A stretch of 5,561 nucleotides of DNA from the NCBI GenBank assembly GCA_934502905.1, contig CAKSVK010000204.1, positions 1-5,561 of the forward strand, read 5' to 3'. Shown one piece after another: positions 1 to 5,561 of this stretch. The DNA comes from an uncultured Chitinophagaceae bacterium. GTDB lineage: Bacteria > Bacteroidota > Bacteroidia > Chitinophagales > Chitinophagaceae. The notes under the pieces are model-generated. The model was given only the letters and a program-made list of their open reading frames with translations, did not search any database and had not been told where the DNA came from. A program made the translations under genes and the position numbers. Position 1 is the first letter of the stretch, and every line of letters begins with the position of its first letter.

Positions 1-213
1 ATGTTGAATATGCTGCAACCCGGATCTTTTTTCCCAGAAATATAAAAAAATATCGTTGATCGTATCTTTAACATAGTCAGCGTTAAGTCCTCTTTTTATT
101 CCAAGGTAAAGAAGGTAAGCATAATAGTGCTCATACATCCTGTAATAAGCATTCCTGCTTTCGTTATTTACGAAATCAAGCCAGTATTGGTTTATAACAG
201 CCTCCTTTCTCAT
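1..213 (-). CDS. ECF sigma-70 family RNA polymerase sigma factor, N-terminal part (runs off the left edge)
   Basis: The minus strand reads open for 71 codons from the ATG at 213 to the window edge, so the 3' part is missing. The upstream frame is closed by a TGA, so this ATG is the first possible one. The peptide has the look of sigma region 2: an aromatic-rich helix (YYRMYEHYYAYLLYLG, residues 23-38), then a segment around residues 46-63 containing D46, D50, the NDIF box (53-56) and FWEKR (59-63). The NDIF..FWEKR stretch corresponds to the DxxQDxFxxxWEKR signature of FecI-like ECF factors of Bacteroidota, which bind core polymerase and the -10 element. Region 4 lies outside the window, so the promoter-recognition helix cannot be assessed. 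Such factors often sit with a FecR-like anti-sigma and a SusC/SusD pair, which may lie further left. It is transcribed divergently from the operon on the other strand. An AAGGAGG lies inside codons 3-5 but has no standard start at a useful distance after it. Confidence 0.8.
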   Translation of the reverse strand, partial: MRKEAVINQYWLDFVNNESRNAYYRMYEHYYAYLLYLGIKRGLNADYVKDTINDIFLYFWEKRSGLQHIQH

Positions 214-241
214 TAAAAAGCAGGTTCAAAGCCCAAATAGA

Positions 242-256
242 TTAATTTAGAATTAA
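242..256. repeat. Short AT-only inverted repeat in the divergent intergenic region
   Basis: TTAATT (242-247) and AATTAA (251-256) are perfect inverted copies separated by TAG. The repeat lies 29 bases upstream of the sigma-factor start, in the area where its promoter should be. In such AT-rich DNA a 6-bp AT-only dyad easily arises by chance, so a regulatory role is only a possibility. Confidence 0.2.
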
Positions 257-308
257 AGTAAAGTTAATCAATAAGAATTGGAAGTAACACGATTATTAAG
301 CTAGAAAG

Positions 309-335
309 AAATTACGCAAACGTTTGCGATAATTT
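309..335. promoter_or_regulatory. Probable LacI-family operator (perfect 14-bp palindrome with extended arms)
   Basis: CGCAAACGTTTGCG at 315-328 is a perfect palindrome with a central CpG, the typical form of LacI/GalR/PurR/CcpA-type operators (the PurR box is close to ACGCAAACGTTTGCGT). The flanks AAATTA (309-314) and TAATTT (330-335) are also inverted copies, offset by a single A at 329, which extends the dyad to about 27 bp. It lies 116 bp ahead of the exported GH-like gene and immediately upstream of the candidate -33 element, so a bound regulator could control the plus-strand operon, the divergent sigma gene or both. The regulator itself is not in the window. LacI-family proteins usually respond to sugars or nucleobases, so the effector cannot be read from the site. 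Confidence 0.6.
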
Positions 336-361
336 GTATCATTTTTATTCTGCTATATTTA
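333..361 (+). promoter_or_regulatory. Candidate Bacteroidota-type promoter for the plus-strand operon
   Basis: TTTG at 333-336 and TATATTTA at 354-361 are spaced by 17 bases. The second element matches the Bacteroidota -7 consensus TAnnTTTG except for the last base, and the first matches the -33 TTG. The spacing is at the short end of what is accepted. Transcription would begin near 367-372, giving a leader of about 75 bases that contains the 411-427 hairpin. Matches this loose are common in AT-rich DNA. Confidence 0.3.
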
Positions 362-410
362 ATTTTTAATCCTTTACAGAATAATAGTAAAAAGGATCAG
401 GCAAAAATGA

Positions 411-427
411 TTGCGGCACAGCCGCAA
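411..427 (+). promoter_or_regulatory. Strong stem-loop in the leader of the GH-like gene
   Basis: TTGCGGC (411-417), loop ACA (418-420) and GCCGCAA (421-427) form a perfect 7-bp stem rich in G and C inside an AT-rich leader. AAT (406-408) and ATT (428-430) can extend it with a GA bulge. It ends 16 bases before the preferred ATG at 444. There is no T-run on the plus-strand side, so it is not a standard terminator for the operon. More likely roles are a 5'-UTR structure affecting translation or mRNA stability, or a DNA-level protein site. Read on the minus strand it is followed by TCATTTTTG, which could weakly stop antisense transcripts. Confidence 0.45.
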
Positions 428-443
428 ATTAAAAATTATACTG

Positions 444-3437
444 ATGAAAAAGCTGTTGATGTTCGCCTTATTTATTTCGTTTTACTGTGTTTCATTTTCC
501 CAGGAGCTTCTTTACAAAAGCGCCTCGGAGAACTGGAATGCAGATTCATTGGGAAACTACCGGGCTGTGGTAAATTTTCAGGACACTGGCAATGTCGCTA
601 AAGTATATATTCCCTGGAGAAGGAGGGACGATGATGCAGCCTCAAAGAAAATAATTGTGGAGGATGCACAAACAAAACAGCTTATTTTGAATGTTGTTTC
701 AAGAAATGTAAGCAACGAAAATGCTGATATATATTTTGAACCCGTTTCCGGCAAAGGCACCTATTATATTTATTATATGCCTTATAAAAATGAGGGAAGG
801 ATCTATTATCCCCAGGGAGTATATCTTACACCCGCTGAAACTGCAACAATGGAATGGTTGCAAACTGTAAATTACAATGCAGCTGCAAATACTACGGTTA
901 CAGCAATTGAAGCGATCGATGACTTCAGCAGCAATTACCCGATGGAAGTAGTGGCAACTAAAGCGGAAACCGAAGCATTACTGAAAAAAAATCAGGCAAA
1001 ACCTTTTCTTGTATTTCCCGAATTGCGCGAGTACCCGGTACGGATGAAAGATAAATTACCTTACCGCTGGATAAAAAGCGGGCCTTCTTTTTCATTTAAG
1101 GGAGATGCGGCACGGGGAGAACATTACAATTTCCAGGTTGCCCTGTATGCAATACAACAGCTCGGCGATGTAAGGATAAGCTTTACAGATCTCCGTTCTT
1201 CGTCAGGAAAGATCATCGCAGCAAAGAATATCTCCTGCCTCAACAATACCGGTATTAAGTACGATGCCACTCCTTTTGCTCATCATGTTGATGTGCCTGC
1301 CCAAACCGTGCAGTCAATGTGGTGCTTACTGCAGGTTCCTGAAAATACGGCAAAGGGTTCATATACCGGTAAAGCAACCATACATTCAAAAGGCAATGCT
1401 GACGTGCAGGTGCAGATCAATATAAACGTATCTGATATATTATTGACGGATGGCGGCATCAGCGAGCCTTGGAAACAAACCCGCCTGCACTGGCTTAATT
1501 CAACACTCGCCCAGGAGAATGATGTTATTACACCCTATACTCCACTTAAGGTGGAGAAGAGAAGTATTTCCCTGTTAGGAAGAAGAATGTTCGTGAGCGA
1601 TAATGGATTTCCATCCCAGATATTATCATTCTTTACAAAAGAAATGACCGGCTATACCACCCGGCCATCAAGAATTTTTTCCGGTCCTGTTCGGTTCAAT
1701 GTTACCAAACAAGGTGCTGCCAATCCAATGGCCTGGAAGGAAAGAGGGCTTCAGTTTGTAAGAAAAGAAGCGGGCACTGTTAGCTGGAAAGCTGAAAGTT
1801 ATAATACAGAACTAAAAAGAGAAGTTTCTGCAACCATAGAGTTTGACGGCTTTGTGATGTATACCGTAAAGCTCACTGCATTAAACGATGTCAGCATTAA
1901 AGATATCGCCCTGGTATTGCCTTTTACCCGGGAGTCATCAAAATATATGATGGGACTTGGGCAAAAAGGCGGTTATCGCCCTGCAGGCTTTGACTGGAAA
2001 TGGGACGTTGCCACCAAAAACCAGGATGGCGCCTGGATAGGGAATGTGAATATGGGATTGCAATACAGCCTGCGGGATGAAAAATACAGCCGCCCTTTAA
2101 ATACTAATTTCTATTTACAAAAACCTTTGCTGCTTCCCACATCATGGGGTAATGATCATAAAGGCGGCATCAGCATATCGGAAGAAAACAACAGTGTAAA
2201 CGTAAACAACTATTCCGGCGAGCGGTTGATGAGAAAAGGCGATACGCTTTTTTACAATTTCACTTTGCTTATAACACCGTTTCATCCTATTGATACCGAC
2301 TTTCAATGGGAAACACGTTTCTATCATAAATATTCCCCGGTCAATGAAGTGAAAGCAGCCGGCTCCACTGTTATTAATATCCATCATGCCAATGCTATCA
2401 ATCCGTGGATCAACTACCCGTTCATTGAGTGGCGTAAAATGAAAAGTTATATCGATTCCGCACATGCATTGGACCTAAAAGTGAAAATATATAATACGGT
2501 GAGAGAAGTATCTAACAGGGCGTATGAAACCTTCCCTATGCGCAGCCTGGGACATGAAATATATTCTCCCGGTAAGGGCGGCGGCTACAGCTGGTTGCAG
2601 GAACATATAGGCGATGATTATATTGCCGCATGGTTTGTTCCAAGCATTAAAGACGCAGCTATTATAAACAGTGGTATGAGCCGTTGGCACAACTATTACG
2701 TGGAAGGGATGAACTGGCTCGTAAACAATGTTGGGATAGACGGCATTTACCTGGATGATGTAGCCTTTGACCGTATTACAATGAAACGTGTCAAACGTGT
2801 ATTAACTCAAAATGACCATCCCGGCATTATCGATCTGCATTCCGCAAACCAGTATAACAAGAACGATGGTTTCAATAACAGCGCCAATCTTTATATGGAA
2901 CATTTTCCGTACCTCAACAGGCTTTGGTTCGGGGAATATTTTGATTATGAAAATAACAGCCCCGATTTCTTTTTAACCGAAGTAAGCGGTATTCCTTTTG
3001 GACTGATGGGCGAAATGCTGGAGAAAGGTGGTAATCCCTGGCGCGGTATGATATACGGTATGACCAACCGTATGCCTTACGATGGCAACGACCCCAGTCA
3101 TATCTGGAATGTGTGGGATGATTTCGGCATGAAGGACTCAAAGATGATCGGCTACTGGAGCGATAACTGCCCGGTGACAACCAGTAGCAAAAATGTGCTG
3201 GCAACAGTATACAAAAAGAACAAATCAGCATTAGTTTCTATGGCGAGCTGGGATAGCACCGACACCAATATTACCTTACATATAGATTGGAAAAGTCTTG
3301 GTATAGACCCTTCGAAGGCCACGATCATTGCCCCGGCAGTCAAAAATTTCCAGGAAGGAAAAACATTTAATGTTAACGATTATATACCCGTTGAAAAAGG
3401 GAAAGGCTGGCTGTTGATCATACGTGAAAAAGAATAA
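444..3437 (+). CDS. Exported GH123/DUF6067-like glycoside hydrolase domain protein
   Basis: This 997-residue protein starts at ATG 444 with a clear type I signal peptide (MKK, hydrophobic core to about residue 18, likely cut near FSQ at 19-20). An in-frame TTG at 411 would add 11 residues ahead of the signal and is unlikely. No lipobox cysteine is visible, so it is probably periplasmic or secreted. Beta-rich regions occupy roughly 20-345. A segment near 347-368 (RLHWLNSTLAQ...PYTPL) and the segment from about 646 (HHANAINPWINYPF) are typical, as far as I recall, of the Bacteroidota GH123-like/DUF6067 family. A TIM-barrel-like part has IDGIYLDDVAFDR at 765-777, with D766, D771 and D772 as strand-end acids of the kind glycosidases use. 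Other candidate acids are E819 and E831. A C-terminal beta domain covers about 905-997. Substrate and activity are unknown to me, and true GH123 beta-N-acetylgalactosaminidase activity should not be assumed. It heads the operon, one base before cysC. Confidence 0.7.
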   Translation: MKKLLMFALFISFYCVSFSQELLYKSASENWNADSLGNYRAVVNFQDTGNVAKVYIPWRRRDDDAASKKIIVEDAQTKQLILNVVSRNVSNENADIYFEPVSGKGTYYIYYMPYKNEGRIYYPQGVYLTPAETATMEWLQTVNYNAAANTTVTAIEAIDDFSSNYPMEVVATKAETEALLKKNQAKPFLVFPELREYPVRMKDKLPYRWIKSGPSFSFKGDAARGEHYNFQVALYAIQQLGDVRISFTDLRSSSGKIIAAKNISCLNNTGIKYDATPFAHHVDVPAQTVQSMWCLLQVPENTAKGSYTGKATIHSKGNADVQVQININVSDILLTDGGISEPWKQTRLHWLNSTLAQENDVITPYTPLKVEKRSISLLGRRMFVSDNGFPSQILSFFTKEMTGYTTRPSRIFSGPVRFNVTKQGAANPMAWKERGLQFVRKEAGTVSWKAESYNTELKREVSATIEFDGFVMYTVKLTALNDVSIKDIALVLPFTRESSKYMMGLGQKGGYRPAGFDWKWDVATKNQDGAWIGNVNMGLQYSLRDEKYSRPLNTNFYLQKPLLLPTSWGNDHKGGISISEENNSVNVNNYSGERLMRKGDTLFYNFTLLITPFHPIDTDFQWETRFYHKYSPVNEVKAAGSTVINIHHANAINPWINYPFIEWRKMKSYIDSAHALDLKVKIYNTVREVSNRAYETFPMRSLGHEIYSPGKGGGYSWLQEHIGDDYIAAWFVPSIKDAAIINSGMSRWHNYYVEGMNWLVNNVGIDGIYLDDVAFDRITMKRVKRVLTQNDHPGIIDLHSANQYNKNDGFNNSANLYMEHFPYLNRLWFGEYFDYENNSPDFFLTEVSGIPFGLMGEMLEKGGNPWRGMIYGMTNRMPYDGNDPSHIWNVWDDFGMKDSKMIGYWSDNCPVTTSSKNVLATVYKKNKSALVSMASWDSTDTNITLHIDWKSLGIDPSKATIIAPAVKNFQEGKTFNVNDYIPVEKGKGWLLIIREKE

Positions 3438-3438
3438 A

Positions 3439-4044
3439 ATGCTTTCTGCATATAAAGATATCAATGGGATACTGGCGCTGGCAGACGAAGCGTTCGACAG
3501 CAGCCTGCTGCAGCAACGTGGCATAGTAATCTGGCTGATGGGTTTATCCGGCTCAGGCAAAACTACCATTGCCCAACTATTGGAACAGCGCTTAAAAGAT
3601 AAAAACTATTTTGCCCTCACACTTGATGGTGATGTATTGAGAAATACGCTTAACAAAGACCTTTCTTTCAGTACAAAAGACCGGGCGGAAAACATCCGGA
3701 GAGCAGCGGAAATAGCCAAATTACTGGTGCAAAAAAATGTGATCACTATTTGTTCCTTTATTACTCCGTTGCAACAACATCGCGATATTGCTTTTTCTAT
3801 ACTGGGCAATTTATATTTTGAAGTATATATAGAGTGCCCATTATCTGTTTGCGAAGAACGTGATGTAAAGGGCCTGTATAAAAAAGCCCGGAATAATGAA
3901 ATAAAAGATTTTACGGGAATAGGATCTGACTTTGAGCCGCCGAAACATCCGTTTCTAACATTGTATACTGCCGGGCAATCCCCTGAAGAAAGCGCAGACA
4001 GTTTGTTCAAGCATATGTTTCCCTATATTCAACCTGTTATATAA
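3439..4044 (+). CDS. cysC: Adenylylsulfate (APS) kinase
   Basis: This cytoplasmic enzyme phosphorylates APS with ATP at the 3' hydroxyl to make PAPS, the donor for sulfotransferases and an intermediate of sulfate reduction. At 201 residues it has the usual single-domain length, with no fused CysN or ATP sulfurylase. Visible motifs in order: Walker A GLSGSGKT (35-42), LDGD (62-65), DRAENIRR (81-88, the APS-binding DRxENIRR motif), FITP (107-110), ERDVKGLYKKAR (140-151) and FTGIGSDFEPP (158-168). All correspond closely to E. coli CysC. One deviation is Thr109 where E. coli and many homologues have Ser in FISP. I prefer ATG 3439, one base after the upstream stop. A GTG at 3424 would overlap the upstream gene by 14 bases and add five residues. 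The purine-rich end of the upstream gene may serve as ribosome site, so translation is probably coupled. The nearby sulfotransferase suggests the PAPS is used for sulfation. Confidence 0.95.
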   Translation: MLSAYKDINGILALADEAFDSSLLQQRGIVIWLMGLSGSGKTTIAQLLEQRLKDKNYFALTLDGDVLRNTLNKDLSFSTKDRAENIRRAAEIAKLLVQKNVITICSFITPLQQHRDIAFSILGNLYFEVYIECPLSVCEERDVKGLYKKARNNEIKDFTGIGSDFEPPKHPFLTLYTAGQSPEESADSLFKHMFPYIQPVI

Positions 4045-4065
4045 ACCGCTACTTTAGCAGTGATT

Positions 4066-5295
4066 ATGAATGACGAAACGACGCATACAGCTTCCGTAAG
4101 CCTGCGGTACCTATTTTTTACTTTTTTAAAAGTGGGAACAGTTTCTTTTGGTGGCAACATGGGGCTGATATCCGTGGTTAAAAATATAATGGTTGACAAA
4201 GACAAAAAGCTCGAGCACGAAGTGATACTGGAGGCATTAAGTATAGGCAGCCTCTTACCAGGTCCCCTGGCCGTAAATGTTGTTGCGTATATAGGATATA
4301 CGCTACGGAAAACTACCGGAGCAGTTGTAAGTATGGTTGCTATATTGCTGCCTGCAGTTACTGTTATGCTTATTTTATCATGGTTGTACTTTCAATACGG
4401 ATGGAATCAGCAATTCAGCGGTATTATGACATATATTACCGGTGCCATTGCTGCCATTATCCTAACAGTGGCCGCTCAGTTCTATGTGAAAGAGCTAAAA
4501 GGAAATCTTACAAAAACCTTACTGGCTGCGCTGGCAATAGTGTCAGTTGTTTTCAGCAACAGCTTTGCACTCACCATGCTGTTATTAGTGGCAGGCGGTT
4601 TTGCAGGATGGTTGCTTAAGCTTAATACCGGCAACACAATTGCAAAAGCGCCTGGTTTTTATGCTTCCGGAAGGAAGAAGATGGATGCAATAACCATTAT
4701 CTTGTGGACTATATTGTCACTGCTGTTATTGCTTTTTTTGAGCAGCGCATATAAGCCGGTAAATAATATTCCTGCACAAATTGCCATTGTTTTTTCAGGG
4801 ATCAGCTTATCCCTTTTCGGAGGGGGGTATGTAATGATTCCTATCATGCAATCCTTGTTTGTAAACGAGCTGTTATGGCTTACGAACCAGGAGTTTTTAG
4901 ACGCAATTACATTTAGCCAGGTAACACCCGGTCCGATTTTGGTAAGCGCCACTTTTATCGGTTATAAATTGTATGGTTTTTGGGGAGCGCTATTGGCAAC
5001 GGTATGCATATTTGCACCGTCGGCTATTTTAATGATCCTCGTATCAAAAATATATACCCGTATCAACCATTTATCAATGGTAAAGCATATACTGGCCGGT
5101 GTAAAAGCAATTGTAATAGGGTTAATTGCAGGGGCGGCTATCAAGATAGGGATGCAGGTATCCTGGAGCATTCCGTTGGCAATAATCACTGTTATAAGTT
5201 TTGTATTATCGTATTTTTACAAAGCCAGCCCGGTATATATTATCCTTTCCTGCCTGCTTGCAGGAATTATTTTGTGGTATTTTAACGTCGGCTAA
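4066..5295 (+). CDS. chrA: CHR-family (ChrA-like) oxyanion transporter, two-domain form
   Basis: This 409-residue integral membrane protein has the long, duplicated CHR architecture (two Chromate_transp domains). In the first half FGG lies at 28-30 and LLPGP at 63-67. In the second half FGGGY lies at 251-255 and VTPGP at 286-290. The paired FGG/PGP motifs are the family signature. About ten to twelve hydrophobic segments are visible, for example near 15-38, 57-80, 84-111, 117-141, 148-185, 206-230 and several up to the C-terminus, separated by a polar linker around 186-205. Characterised members export chromate, probably using the proton gradient, and sulfate is a competing analogue. Some members, such as cyanobacterial SrpC, are linked to sulfur status. 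Placed between cysC and a sulfotransferase, sulfate or another sulfur oxyanion is a reasonable alternative substrate here. ATG 4066 is preferred; a GTG at 4060 would add two residues. The gap to cysC is 21 bases. Confidence 0.88.
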   Translation: MNDETTHTASVSLRYLFFTFLKVGTVSFGGNMGLISVVKNIMVDKDKKLEHEVILEALSIGSLLPGPLAVNVVAYIGYTLRKTTGAVVSMVAILLPAVTVMLILSWLYFQYGWNQQFSGIMTYITGAIAAIILTVAAQFYVKELKGNLTKTLLAALAIVSVVFSNSFALTMLLLVAGGFAGWLLKLNTGNTIAKAPGFYASGRKKMDAITIILWTILSLLLLLFLSSAYKPVNNIPAQIAIVFSGISLSLFGGGYVMIPIMQSLFVNELLWLTNQEFLDAITFSQVTPGPILVSATFIGYKLYGFWGALLATVCIFAPSAILMILVSKIYTRINHLSMVKHILAGVKAIVIGLIAGAAIKIGMQVSWSIPLAIITVISFVLSYFYKASPVYIILSCLLAGIILWYFNVG

Positions 5296-5313
5296 AAGAA
5301 AAACGTATCAACT

Positions 5314-5561
5314 ATGGCAACACAGCTACCCGGCATACAATTCATAGGCACCCAGCGCTCCGGCTCCAATTTATTAAGGGTGATGCTGGAGCAGCATCCT
5401 GCCATAGCAGCGCCGCATCCTCCGCACCTGCTGCATATTTTCATGCCACTGCTTCCGTTATATGAACCACTGGATGAACGGAACTACCAATTGCTGGTGA
5501 GTGATATGGTAGATTATGTGAACGCCAATCCTGTACCGTGGGAAGGCGTAGTGTTTAATAA
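5314..5561 (+). CDS. PAPS-dependent sulfotransferase family protein, N-terminal part (runs off the right edge)
   Basis: An open frame of 82 complete codons starts at ATG 5314, 18 bases after the transporter stop, and continues past the window. The segment IQFIGTQRSGSNLLRVMLEQHP (residues 8-29) is a beta strand, phosphate-binding loop and helix. TQRSGSNLL at 13-21 fits the 5'-phosphosulfate-binding loop (RSGS/T-x-L) of Sulfotransfer_1/3 proteins, and the following HPPHLL (36-41) is a common arrangement for the substrate-side loop. No signal peptide is visible, so it should act in the cytoplasm where PAPS is made. The catalytic and 3'-phosphate-binding parts lie outside the window, so the acceptor (glycan, lipid, protein or small molecule) cannot be judged. 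An A-rich stretch (5294-5303) is the only ribosome-site candidate. Co-orientation with the PAPS-forming kinase two genes upstream strongly supports the call. Confidence 0.85.
   Translation, partial: MATQLPGIQFIGTQRSGSNLLRVMLEQHPAIAAPHPPHLLHIFMPLLPLYEPLDERNYQLLVSDMVDYVNANPVPWEGVVFN

Noticed and set aside
196..213. A perfect AAGGAGG on the minus strand within codons 3-5 of the sigma gene, considered as the ribosome site of a later start.
   Set aside because: The codon at normal spacing is ATA, and the next in-frame ATG is codon 26, inside the region 2 helix. Bacteroidota also rarely rely on Shine-Dalgarno sites. ATG 213 is kept.
411..427. The leader hairpin as an intrinsic terminator or attenuator.
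   Set aside because: No T-run follows it on the plus strand, and there is no upstream plus-strand gene to terminate. On the minus strand there is a short T stretch but no gene reading into it.
407..601. A 64-codon plus-strand frame beginning at ATG 407, with AAGGA about ten bases upstream, considered as a leader peptide or small gene.
   Set aside because: It overlaps the signal peptide and N-terminus of the GH-like gene in another frame and has no recognisable composition or motif. The downstream frame from ATG 444 has a convincing signal peptide.
2142..3569. Several minus-strand open frames of 60-107 codons inside the GH-like gene and cysC.
   Set aside because: They lie antisense to well-supported genes, show no family motifs and have compositions typical of shadow frames.
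3606..4010. A 134-codon minus-strand open frame inside cysC.
   Set aside because: It is fully antisense to a gene with every APS kinase motif intact. It is rich in Ser, Arg and Cys, as expected of a shadow, and has no recognisable domain.
4822..4827. Run of six G in the transporter gene, and an 8-A run at 984-991 in the GH-like gene, considered as phase-variation tracts.
   Set aside because: Both runs are short, encode conserved or unremarkable codons (Gly-Gly in FGGGY; Lys-Lys-Asn), and the frames are intact. There is no sign of switching.

Overview
The window looks like chromosomal DNA of a Bacteroidota bacterium, most likely a Chitinophagaceae-type soil or freshwater organism. The base composition is moderately AT-rich. 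Starts lack clear Shine-Dalgarno sequences. One candidate promoter resembles the Bacteroidota -33/-7 type. The protein types (a FecI-like ECF sigma factor and a large secreted GH123/DUF6067-like protein) are characteristic of the phylum. This lineage call is an inference from composition and families, not from any search.

Layout: the left edge (1-213, minus strand) holds the N-terminal 71 codons of an ECF sigma-70 family factor that runs off the window. A 230-bp divergent intergenic region follows (214-443). It carries a perfect 14-bp LacI-family-like palindrome (315-328), a weak candidate promoter (333-361) and a strong GC-rich 7-bp-arm hairpin (411-427) just ahead of the first plus-strand gene. 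No tRNA, rRNA, CRISPR, insertion sequence or convincing terminator was seen.

Four plus-strand genes then follow with gaps of only 1, 21 and 18 bases, so they probably form one operon: (1) a 997-residue exported glycoside-hydrolase-like protein (444-3437); (2) an APS kinase, CysC (3439-4044), which makes the sulfate donor PAPS; (3) a two-domain CHR-family (ChrA-like) membrane transporter (4066-5295); (4) the start of a PAPS-type sulfotransferase (5314 to the window edge).

Together they suggest a sulfation module: import or export of sulfate (or a related oxyanion) by the CHR protein, activation to PAPS by CysC, and transfer to an acceptor by the sulfotransferase. An exported carbohydrate-active protein sits at the head, possibly under LacI-type sugar-responsive control. 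The acceptor is unknown. The missing ATP sulfurylase (CysDN or Sat) would be expected downstream or elsewhere in the genome. This functional linkage is inferred from gene order; the individual family calls for CysC, CHR and the sulfotransferase rest on visible motifs.
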